Source: an uncultured Veillonella sp.
Lineage (GTDB): Bacteria; Bacillota; Negativicutes; Veillonellales; Veillonellaceae
Direction: 5' to 3'
Assembly: GCA_900552445.1 (NCBI GenBank)
Contig: URZS01000103.1
Coordinates: 1 to 5,142, forward strand
DNA length: 5,142 bases
This document shows positions 1-5,121 of this stretch, piece by piece. Numbering within the stretch: position 1 is the stretch's first letter; every line of letters begins with the position of its first letter. The notes under the pieces are model-generated. The model saw nothing but the letters and a program-made list of their open reading frames with translations, made no database searches and was not told the DNA's origin. Position numbers and translations under genes: made by a program.

Positions 1-18
1 ACGACGCTCTTCCGATCT
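1..18 (+). other. Illumina adapter remnant (sequencing artefact)
   Basis: These 18 bases, ACGACGCTCTTCCGATCT, are identical to the 3' end of the Illumina TruSeq universal (read 1) adapter. A match this long at the exact left edge is almost certainly untrimmed adapter carried into the assembly, so genomic sequence begins at about base 19. The window therefore starts at a contig end, and nothing should be inferred about what lies to the left. Confidence 0.96.
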
Positions 19-47
19 TATACTTTTATTTTACAATATATATATGC

Positions 48-105
48 AAAAAGAAAGAAAAAGAACTTGCTATTAGTGCATTTGCACGCATAACAAGTTC
101 TTTTT
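48..105 (-). terminator. Rho-independent terminator of the DUF4446-M23 operon
   Basis: A long inverted repeat follows the M23 peptidase stop codon. Bases 58-69 pair perfectly with 94-105 (12 bp). In minus-strand RNA the stem continues through a G-U pair (70/93) and three more pairs (71-73/90-92), then a 2x2 internal loop and a 4-bp apical stem (76-79/84-87). Reading on along the minus strand, bases 62-48 give a U-rich run interrupted by two C residues. The G-U pair would be an A-C mismatch in plus-strand RNA, so the structure fits minus-strand transcription. It lies about 30 bp beyond the stop at 134. The plus strand also carries five T at 101-105, so some bidirectional activity is possible. 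Confidence 0.9.
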
Positions 106-133
106 GTATGACTTATATTGAGTTTTTATGTGT

Positions 134-1087
134 CTAATTGCTAATTGGCAAGAAGATCATAGGGTCTACAGGAGCACTATTTAAGCGTACCTCGTAGTGA
201 ACGTGAGCACCCGTACTTTTACCAGTACTACCCATCAAGGCTATGGTTTGGCCTTGTTTTACGCTCATCCCTACCGTTACAAGTACAGCACTATTATGAC
301 CGTAACGAGTTACGAAGCCATTGCCATGGTCAATTTCAACGAGGTTACCATAACCACCATTAGTATAACCAGCAAACGTAACTACACCAGCTGCGGTCGC
401 CACAATTTGTGAACCATAGTCATCCGCGATGTCGATACCTTCATGGAATGCACCAATAGCACCTGTCACAGGGTCTACGCGGCTACCAAATGGAGATGTA
501 ATAACGCCCTTGCTCGGCCAGATGCTTGGTGTCGTACTGTTCACAGCGCCACCAGAACCAGCGGAGAAATTGATGGATTGCAATGCCATCAAGTCTTGTG
601 CGCCACCATCGCGAAGGATGTTGCGCATCGTATAGAAGCTAACGAGCAATTTTTGCGCGTCTTTGTCCATTTTAGACAAGCGAGCTGATAATTGTGCCGC
701 TGTTAGCGTCTTTACTTCGCTTTCATCAGCGGCTTGCTGCTTTGGGTCGCTACCATCCCCGCCACCTTGAGCCGGTGTGCCAGATTCAGCGCCTTTTAGC
801 ATTTGCTTATTCTCTTCGCTAATTTGATTTAAGTTTTGGATTTTCTTATCTAGAACCTCTGTTTTTTGTTGTAACAATTTCAGTTGTTCCGATTGCAATT
901 GCGTTTGTTGACGTAATTGCACCACCTCAGCTTGGCGCACGATGCCCCAAATGCCGAGTACCACTGCTGCGATGATTAAAATAGAGCCAACAATAGCTGC
1001 TATTTTCGCCTGCTTAGTGGTTAACGTCAATATGCAGTTGTCACCATTTCTTTCAACTTTATTTGAAATGAATGCCGGTAAATTCAA
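134..1087 (-). CDS. Membrane-anchored M23 family metallopeptidase (peptidoglycan hydrolase)
   Basis: This is a 317-residue protein likely to cut peptide cross-links in peptidoglycan from the outer face of the cytoplasmic membrane. A short cytoplasmic N-terminus is followed by one membrane segment (about residues 27-50), a Gln/Leu/Lys-rich coiled coil (about 52-98), a Gly/Asp-rich linker (about 99-125), a second helical stretch and a C-terminal LytM/M23 domain (about 190-312). The metal ligands are visible as HxxxD (H215, D219) and HxH (H295, H297), with H264 in the conserved Tyr-Gly-His position, so the enzyme looks catalytically complete, unlike EnvC/NlpD-type activators. The start is TTG: there is no ATG nearby, and an AGGAAGGA Shine-Dalgarno at 1093-1100 lies 5 nt upstream. 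That ribosome site overlaps the DUF4446 stop codon, so translation is probably coupled. Local GC is higher than in parA (32 of 60 bases at 421-480 against 23 of 60 at 4561-4620). The exact substrate bond and role (growth, division or separation) cannot be read from the sequence. Confidence 0.9.
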   Translation of the reverse strand: MNLPAFISNKVERNGDNCILTLTTKQAKIAAIVGSILIIAAVVLGIWGIVRQAEVVQLRQQTQLQSEQLKLLQQKTEVLDKKIQNLNQISEENKQMLKGAESGTPAQGGGDGSDPKQQAADESEVKTLTAAQLSARLSKMDKDAQKLLVSFYTMRNILRDGGAQDLMALQSINFSAGSGGAVNSTTPSIWPSKGVITSPFGSRVDPVTGAIGAFHEGIDIADDYGSQIVATAAGVVTFAGYTNGGYGNLVEIDHGNGFVTRYGHNSAVLVTVGMSVKQGQTIALMGSTGKSTGAHVHYEVRLNSAPVDPMIFLPISN

Positions 1088-1092
1088 TATAA

Positions 1093-1100
1093 TCCTTCCT
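1093..1100 (-). promoter_or_regulatory. Strong Shine-Dalgarno for the TTG-start M23 gene
   Basis: AGGAAGGA on the minus strand ends 5 nt before the TTG codon at 1087-1085. It settles the non-ATG start of the peptidase, and its last base overlaps the stop codon (1102-1100) of the DUF4446 gene. The DUF4446 gene uses the same AGGAAGGA motif at 1628-1635. Confidence 0.8.
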
Positions 1101-1621
1101 TATTTTGAAACGATGGCACTCGTCAACGCTTCCTCATTGGTACGTTCGCCCAATGCTTCGTTCAAACTTTCTAATTCTTCTTGTGAAAGACTAACAAGAC
1201 TTTTACCTTTCACAATTGGTTTACTAAAAATACGGGATTCGTTACGACCGTAAATACTGGAGATACAGATGCCGTTATTGTTGCCATCGAGCAATGTAAG
1301 CGCAAAGGACAGATCATTACCGATATTTTCAAAGGCGTTATATTTAATAAAGCCAATTTTTTGTATCGTATTGCTCTGCGTATTGCGGATAGCCGCTTGC
1401 TCGGACAACAAGGACTCAAGGCCCTTCGCAGCATCGCGAATTTCGCTAACCTCTACAGATAATTTACGCTCTAGGCTCGCACCATTGTCCCCTTGCATAA
1501 AGAAATCGTATTTCTTCTTCAAGCTGCCTAGACGAATGTGTAAGATTACACAATACACTAGTACAGCGATAACAAGAACGATAGTTACCATGCCAATCCA
1601 CGGTTGAATCGATTCGAACAT
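1100..1621 (-). CDS. DUF4446 family membrane protein
   Basis: This 173-residue protein has one N-terminal membrane segment (about residues 8-30), then a charged, probably helical region (about 34-85) and a compact C-terminal domain. The blocks KIGFIKYNAFENIGNDLSFA (from residue 88) and SSIYGRNESR (121-130) are what I recognise as the DUF4446 signature. The family has no established biochemical function. It is often found near parA/parB in Firmicutes, and that is the arrangement here, with hydF in between. The ATG start is supported by an AGGAAGGA Shine-Dalgarno at 1628-1635, 6 nt upstream. The M23 gene begins 12 bp beyond its stop, with the ribosome site overlapping that stop, so the two are surely co-expressed and may act together at the envelope. 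That functional link is inference. Confidence 0.88.
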   Translation of the reverse strand: MFESIQPWIGMVTIVLVIAVLVYCVILHIRLGSLKKKYDFFMQGDNGASLERKLSVEVSEIRDAAKGLESLLSEQAAIRNTQSNTIQKIGFIKYNAFENIGNDLSFALTLLDGNNNGICISSIYGRNESRIFSKPIVKGKSLVSLSQEELESLNEALGERTNEEALTSAIVSK

Positions 1622-1662
1622 GTATATTCCTTCCTATACAATCATCAAAACTCCAACACTTA

Positions 1663-1690
1663 ATTATACCATTCTAATCGTGAAAGTTAA
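1663..1690 (-). promoter_or_regulatory. Predicted sigma-A promoter for the DUF4446-M23 operon
   Basis: On the minus strand a perfect TATAAT (-10, 1668-1663) is preceded by TGG, giving an extended -10 (TGnTATAAT). A weak -35, TTAACT (1690-1685), lies 16 bp upstream and matches TTGACA at 4 of 6 positions. Transcription would start near 1656, about 35 nt before the ATG at 1621. The element sits in the 96-bp gap after hydF, where I see no terminator, so the two genes may be transcribed both from here and by read-through from hydF. Confidence 0.65.
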
Positions 1691-1717
1691 ATGACTGCAT
1701 GCAATTTAATTTAATAA

Positions 1718-2977
1718 TTACTCTTTTAATTCCTCAATAAATGGGCTTATTGCCCGTTCTAGTATACCATGTAGAGCCGCTATGAGTACACCGTAATTTA
1801 CGATTGGCGTACCTTGTACAACAGCACATTCAATGCGTCGTAGTACTTCGCGGCGTGTGAGCATACAAGCGCCACAGTGGATGATCAAATCATACTGTGA
1901 TACATCCTTAGGGAATGCTCCCCCACTAGTGAATTCTAACTGTAAATCTGTATGACCTTGCTTCTTAAGGAGATTAGGAATTTTTACAGTCCCAATATCA
2001 TCACATTGACGGCGATGTGTACAACCTTCGCTAATAAGAACCTTAGATCCTGGTTTCAAATTCTTAATGGCATTCACACCAGCTACTAAGTCCTGTAATT
2101 TTCCTTTAAAGCGAGCCATCAAAATAGAAAAAGAGGTCAACGGAATTGTATCCGGTGTTAATTCATCCACACGATCAAAGGCTTGAGAGTCACAGATAAC
2201 CATTTTAGGTGGATGCTTAAGAGAGTTAATCATAGATGGTAACTCTTCTGTTTGACATACCAAGGCTAAGCCTTTGTAATCTAAGATTTCACGAATCGTT
2301 TGTACTTGTGGCAAAATAAGGCGACCCTTTGGCGCTGCACTATCAATAGGACACACAAGAATGATGGCATCCCCCTCTTCTACGAGTCCTTGTAAAAGTG
2401 TTTGCTCCCCTTCTATATCAAGGGGCGTTAACCCGCCAAGTAAATCTAGTAATTCTAACCGTTTTTCATTAGACGTAAAATCAGCTGAGCCAATGACGGT
2501 AGCAAGATCACCTAAGCCCTTATGAGATTTAATGTAATCAGATGTATCTGATTCAACTTTATCTGTATTATCTGCATTATCTGTATTATCTGCATTAATT
2601 TCATTTATAAATAATGCGATAGGCACATTATTTTGTTTTAACAGCCCTAACCAATGCATGTCATCAGGGGTTGGTTCTTCATCTGTGCGAAGCACATAGA
2701 CAGCAAGGTTAATCTTTTTTACAACCTCTTCTGTCTTTTCCATGCGCAATGCACCGAGTTCAGTTGTATCATCAATACCTGCTGTATCAGTAATAACTAC
2801 AGGACCTAGGGGCAAGATTTCCATGGACTTGCTCACAGGATCTGTCGTCGTACCTGCCACATCAGACACTAAAGACACAGGCTGATCAGTTAACATATTA
2901 ATCAATGTAGACTTACCAGCGTTACAACGGCCAAAAAAGCCTATATGAACGCGGTTTGCTTTAGGTGTTTGTTCCAT
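1718..2977 (-). CDS. hydF: [FeFe]-hydrogenase H-cluster maturation GTPase HydF
   Basis: HydF is the scaffold on which the 2Fe subcluster made by HydE and HydG is assembled before delivery to the hydrogenase. It acts in the cytoplasm. The 419-residue length fits the family. The N-terminal GTPase domain (about 1-175) has the P-loop GRCNAGKS (16-23), the G2 loop AGTTTD (41-46), the G3 motif DTAG (64-67) and a G5-like Ser-Ala at 164-165. A central domain (about 190-275) contains the family-typical PIDSAAPKGRLILPQ block, and the C-terminal domain holds the [4Fe-4S] ligands: CTH (C319, H321) and HCGAC (H367, C368, C371). The C-terminal LHGILERAISPF is also typical. The G4 motif, normally NKxD, reads NEIN (125-128) and runs into a repeated NADNTD insert (128-139), so guanine specificity may be weakened. 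The ATG start has an AAAGGA ribosome site at 2984-2989, 6 nt upstream. hydE, hydG and the hydrogenase are not in this window. Confidence 0.96.
   Translation of the reverse strand: MEQTPKANRVHIGFFGRCNAGKSTLINMLTDQPVSLVSDVAGTTTDPVSKSMEILPLGPVVITDTAGIDDTTELGALRMEKTEEVVKKINLAVYVLRTDEEPTPDDMHWLGLLKQNNVPIALFINEINADNTDNADNTDKVESDTSDYIKSHKGLGDLATVIGSADFTSNEKRLELLDLLGGLTPLDIEGEQTLLQGLVEEGDAIILVCPIDSAAPKGRLILPQVQTIREILDYKGLALVCQTEELPSMINSLKHPPKMVICDSQAFDRVDELTPDTIPLTSFSILMARFKGKLQDLVAGVNAIKNLKPGSKVLISEGCTHRRQCDDIGTVKIPNLLKKQGHTDLQLEFTSGGAFPKDVSQYDLIIHCGACMLTRREVLRRIECAVVQGTPIVNYGVLIAALHGILERAISPFIEELKE
2562..2597 (-). repeat. In-frame 9-bp tandem repeat inside hydF
   Basis: Four consecutive 9-bp units of the form TCTG[T/C]ATTA (plus strand) occur here, equivalent to two perfect 18-bp copies at 2562-2579 and 2580-2597. 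On the coding strand they give NADNTD twice (HydF residues 128-139). The unit length is a multiple of three, so copy-number change would lengthen or shorten the loop without a frameshift. The repeat sits directly after the position of the G4 motif. Confidence 0.9.
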
Positions 2978-3007
2978 AGTCTATCCTTTTATACTAAACC
3001 CTTAAAT

Positions 3008-3045
3008 ACAGTAAAAGCGCAGCCCGTAGACTACGCTTTTACCGT
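3008..3045 (-). promoter_or_regulatory. Stem-loop in the hydF 5' leader
   Basis: Bases 3034-3045 pair with 3008-3019. In minus-strand RNA this is a 12-bp stem with a single G-U pair (3043/3010) and a 14-nt loop; in plus-strand RNA that position would be an A-C mismatch, so the structure favours the hydF direction. It lies between the predicted hydF transcription start (near 3059) and the ATG at 2977. No U-run follows it, so it is unlikely to be an intrinsic terminator. The loop segment UAGUCUA (3033-3027) is complementary to UAGACUA (2983-2977), which spans the spacer and the A of the start codon. The structure is direct from the sequence; a regulatory role is inference. Confidence 0.5.
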
Positions 3046-3065
3046 GGATTGTAAATTGTATTTAT

Positions 3066-3094
3066 ATTATACAAAAATAATATTGGCTTGTCAT
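3066..3094 (-). promoter_or_regulatory. Predicted sigma-A promoter for hydF
   Basis: On the minus strand ATGACA (-35, 3094-3089) and TATAAT (-10, 3071-3066) are separated by exactly 17 bp and match the consensus hexamers at 11 of 12 positions. Transcription would start near 3059, giving a leader of roughly 82 nt that carries the stem-loop at 3008-3045. This suggests hydF is transcribed on its own, apart from parAB. Confidence 0.75.
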
Positions 3095-3226
3095 TACTAA
3101 TTTCACATAGGCTAATGCTAATTTTAGTATCTAGAGTATGCTTTTTGAGTAAATATCCACTATATATAGTAACTACTAAGAATGAGTATTGAGTATAGTA
3201 CTAGTACGATTATTAGTAAGAGCTAA
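3095..3226. other. AT-rich spacer between parB and the hydF promoter
   Basis: I find no coding sequence and no convincing parB terminator here. The stretch contains two short perfect palindromes, ACTATATATAGT (3159-3170) and GTACTAGTAC (3198-3207), and a small direct repeat GCTAAT GCTAAT (3111-3116, then shifted copies). None has a U-run in the minus direction. Because no terminator is evident, read-through from parAB into hydF remains possible. Confidence 0.5.
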
Positions 3227-4156
3227 TTATACTCTAAACTCCATTGCTTCTGTATCTTCTGTTTGATCTTGACCATCCATATAGGCAATGAGTCTTTCCA
3301 ACTCTGCTTCAGAGGAGAAAGTAATTTCAATCTTGCCTTGTACTTTTTCACCAGCACGGAACTTGATATTTACAGGAGATCCTAAGCTCAATTTTAAACG
3401 GTCCATCAATGCACGTACTTCTGCCGTACTTTGTGGTTTATTTGTTTTAGTCTTAGGAGATTTATTTTGCATAGACTTCACTAAAGCCTCTGCTTGACGA
3501 GCACTTAATTCGCCCTCTTTAATGCGTTCAGCTGCTTCAATTTGTTGAGCCGCGCTACGAAGTGCCAACAGTGGACGAGCTTGACCTACTGTTAAATCCC
3601 CTTCAATAAGGTCTTTTTGTACAGAGTCACAAAGTTTTAAGAGACGAACCATATTGGCAATATAAGAACGACTACGACCAAGACGAGCAGAAATCATTTC
3701 TTGCGTTTGTTTATACGTATCCATTAAACCTTGGTAAGCCAAAGCTTCTTCAATTGGATCTAGCCCTTCCCGTTGCAAGTTTTCAACGAGGGCTACTTCT
3801 GTCATCTCTTCTGTATTATATTTCTTTACAATAACTGGAACGGTTTCTAAACCAGCAATAATAGCAGCGCGGTAACGACGCTCACCTGCTACGATTTGGT
3901 ATTTATTCTTTTGCTTACGTACTACGATTGGTTGAAAAATACCAAGATTTTTAATAGATTCAGCTAATGTAGCTAAACTATCTTCATCAAAACTTTTACG
4001 AGGTTGATCTGCGTTCGGAACTAATTCAGAAATTGGTAACTCATGTATTTCCTTTTCAGGCAATACAGACTCTACAGAGTCAACTTTCATCAAATTACCA
4101 AGTCCCTTACCCAATCCGGACGCTTTGCTTTTTTTACTTTTCACTTCTCTAGGCAT
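3227..4156 (-). CDS. parB: Chromosome partitioning protein ParB (Spo0J family)
   Basis: ParB binds parS, uses CTP to clamp and spread along DNA, loads SMC and stimulates the ParA ATPase. I choose the ATG at 4156 (309 residues) because GAGAGG (4165-4170) lies 8 nt upstream. A start at 4183 would add nine residues but has no ribosome site. The N-terminus is basic with GLGKGLGNLM (14-23), the ParA-contacting type. The nucleotide-binding N-terminal domain (about 36-135) contains QPIVVR, GERRYRAA (91-98) and ENLQRE (125-130). The helix-turn-helix lies near 150-172 (TQEMISARLGRSRSYIANMV), followed by the central domain, a Lys/Pro/Thr linker (about 228-245) and a C-terminal dimerisation domain (about 246-295). 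It lies 78 bp after the parA stop, with no clear terminator between them, so parAB is probably one operon. A cognate parS lies within parA. Confidence 0.96.
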   Translation of the reverse strand: MPREVKSKKSKASGLGKGLGNLMKVDSVESVLPEKEIHELPISELVPNADQPRKSFDEDSLATLAESIKNLGIFQPIVVRKQKNKYQIVAGERRYRAAIIAGLETVPVIVKKYNTEEMTEVALVENLQREGLDPIEEALAYQGLMDTYKQTQEMISARLGRSRSYIANMVRLLKLCDSVQKDLIEGDLTVGQARPLLALRSAAQQIEAAERIKEGELSARQAEALVKSMQNKSPKTKTNKPQSTAEVRALMDRLKLSLGSPVNIKFRAGEKVQGKIEITFSSEAELERLIAYMDGQDQTEDTEAMEFRV

Positions 4157-4164
4157 ATAACTAA

Positions 4165-4170
4165 CCTCTC
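4165..4170 (-). promoter_or_regulatory. Ribosome binding site deciding the parB start
   Basis: GAGAGG on the minus strand lies 8 nt before the ATG at 4156-4154. The upstream in-frame ATG at 4183 is preceded by an AT-rich stretch with no purine-rich Shine-Dalgarno, so the shorter protein beginning Met-Pro-Arg-Glu-Val is preferred. Confidence 0.65.
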
Positions 4171-4234
4171 TCACCTTACACATAGTGTGCTATATATTAA
4201 TTTAACAATACTGCTATATTATCTAATCTATTTA

Positions 4235-5002
4235 CTAAGATTTTGAAGCCTTAATCACTTCTTTAGCTAGTTTCGTATATACGTCGGCACCCTTAGATTT
4301 TGGATCATATACGATAATCGGTTCCCCATAACTTGGCGCTTCACTAAGTCGTACATTACGAGGAATAATTGTTTTATATACTTTACTGCCAAAGAATTTC
4401 TTAACTTCATCAGCTACTTGAATAGATAAATTTGTACGACCATCAAACATAGTCAACAACACACCTTCAATTTCAAGGTCTTTATTAGAAGTTTGTTGTA
4501 CGATAGTTATAGTTTTAACTAGCTGACTTACCCCTTCTAGTGCATAGAATTCGCTTTGGATTGGAATCAATACACTATCTGCCGCTGTAAAAGCATTTAA
4601 AGTTAGCAAACCAAGGGATGGCGGACAATCGATGATAATAAAATCATATTCATCACGCACTGGTGCCAAAGCTTTTTTCAACATTGTTTCACGTGAAACA
4701 ACAGAAACCAATTCTACTTCTGCACCAGCTAATTGAATTGTTGCAGGCGCAACAAATAGCTTTTTAAGCATTGTAGGCTGAACAATATCAGCAATAGGCT
4801 CACCATCAATTAGAACATCGTGTATACAGAGTTCTAAATCATCTTTTTCAATGCCTAAACCAGAGCTTGCATTACCTTGCGGATCCAAATCAACAAGTAA
4901 CACTTTCTTGCCTGCATCAGCTAAACAAGCACTCAAATTTACTGATGTTGTAGTCTTACCAACACCGCCTTTTTGATTAGTAATAGCTATAACTTTGCCC
5001 AC
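4235..5002 (-). CDS. parA: Chromosome partitioning ATPase ParA (Soj)
   Basis: ParA/Soj is a deviant Walker ATPase that dimerises with ATP, binds DNA non-specifically and is cycled by ParB to move or position origins. In Bacillus it also acts on DnaA. The protein is 255 residues with no N-terminal DNA-binding extension, which is the chromosomal rather than plasmid type. Visible motifs are the deviant Walker [10 protein letters not shown] (11-19, with signature K11 and K16), Walker A' VDLDPQGN with D40 (37-44), Walker [10 protein letters not shown] with D125 (121-129), R189 in the DNA-binding position known for Bacillus Soj, and [12 protein letters not shown] (218-229). The start is GTG, supported by GAGGTGA at 5008-5014, 5 nt upstream, and by residue numbering that matches Soj from the first residue. 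A perfect parS lies inside the gene over codons 101-106. parB follows downstream on the same strand. Confidence 0.97.
   Translation of the reverse strand: MGKVIAITNQKGGVGKTTTSVNLSACLADAGKKVLLVDLDPQGNASSGLGIEKDDLELCIHDVLIDGEPIADIVQPTMLKKLFVAPATIQLAGAEVELVSVVSRETMLKKALAPVRDEYDFIIIDCPPSLGLLTLNAFTAADSVLIPIQSEFYALEGVSQLVKTITIVQQTSNKDLEIEGVLLTMFDGRTNLSIQVADEVKKFFGSKVYKTIIPRNVRLSEAPSYGEPIIVYDPKSKGADVYTKLAKEVIKASKS
4685..4700. other. parS: parS centromere site within parA
   Basis: The 16-mer TGTTTCACGTGAAACA is a perfect palindrome and matches the bacterial parS consensus TGTTNCACGTGAAACA at every position. It overlaps parA codons 101-106 (V-V-S-R-E-T). ParB of the Spo0J family binds this sequence, and the encoding parB lies just downstream. 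Bacterial parS sites cluster near oriC, so its presence supports an origin-proximal location. It is the only full parS I see in the window. Confidence 0.95.
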
Positions 5003-5007
5003 TTAAT

Positions 5008-5014
5008 TCACCTC
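5008..5014 (-). promoter_or_regulatory. Shine-Dalgarno for the GTG-start parA
   Basis: GAGGTGA on the minus strand ends 5 nt before the GTG codon at 5002-5000. It fixes the non-ATG start of parA, and no in-frame ATG lies nearby. Confidence 0.8.
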
Positions 5015-5042
5015 GCATATTCGTTCAAAATAGTTCTTTTTC

Positions 5043-5051
5043 ATTATAACA
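5043..5051 (-). promoter_or_regulatory. Extended -10 promoter element of parA
   Basis: The minus strand reads TGTTATAAT here, a perfect TATAAT (5048-5043) with the upstream TGn of an extended -10. No good -35 hexamer occurs 16-18 bp upstream; that position (about 5065-5072) is occupied by GTAATTA boxes instead. Transcription would start near 5036, giving a leader of about 34 nt that includes the ribosome site. A promoter depending on the extended -10 or on an activator is plausible. Confidence 0.6.
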
Positions 5052-5061
5052 TAAATCAACT

Positions 5062-5121
5062 GTAATTATGGTAATTACAAATCAAATTCTTAAAAATTAA
5101 TCTATTTATATATGTAATTAC
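5062..5121. repeat. Three GTAATTA[C/T] boxes upstream of parA
   Basis: GTAATTAT (5062-5069), GTAATTAC (5071-5078) and GTAATTAC (5114-5121) occur upstream of the parA -10. The last two are perfect 8-bp palindromes. The first two are spaced 9 bp start to start and fall where a -35 element would be expected. They could be an operator, but the DNA here is very AT-rich, so chance occurrence is possible. I see no open reading frame or DnaA box in the rest of 5003-5142. Confidence 0.4.

Noticed and set aside
197..688. Plus-strand open frames opposite the M23 gene (197-412, 429-635, 443-688)
   Set aside because: They lie wholly antisense to a well-supported M23 peptidase, have no recognisable domains and are low-complexity translations of its complement.
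942..1607. Open frames at 942-1253 and 1269-1607 (plus) and 1210-1434 (minus, other frame)
   Set aside because: All overlap the M23 and DUF4446 genes in the wrong frame or strand, and none has a recognisable motif.
1676..1690. Half-match to parS (CGTGAAA) in the hydF-DUF4446 gap
   Set aside because: Only one arm resembles parS and the other arm is absent, so it is not a supported ParB site.
3008..3045. The hydF leader hairpin as an intrinsic terminator for parAB
   Set aside because: No U-run follows the stem in the minus direction, and a near-consensus promoter lies upstream of it, so it belongs to the hydF leader rather than ending parAB transcription.
3150..3160. Possible DnaA box (AATATCCAC) suggesting oriC
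   Set aside because: It deviates from TTATNCACA and is isolated. No cluster of DnaA boxes occurs in the window.
3288..3497. Plus-strand open frame opposite the 3' part of parB
   Set aside because: It is antisense to the conserved ParB C-terminal region and has no motif.
4184..4234. A separate parB promoter in the parA-parB gap
   Set aside because: Weak TTGTTA and TATATA-like strings are present, but no pair has good sequence and spacing together; AT-richness accounts for them.
4043..4246. Plus-strand open frame across the parB start and the parA-parB gap
   Set aside because: Its translation is Phe/Leu/Tyr-rich, as expected from AT-rich DNA, and most of it is antisense to the parB 5' end.
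4977..5018. 13-codon minus-strand open frame (ATG at 5018) overlapping the parA start
   Set aside because: It could be a leader peptide, but the ATG has no convincing ribosome site and the overlap with the parA Shine-Dalgarno explains its sequence.
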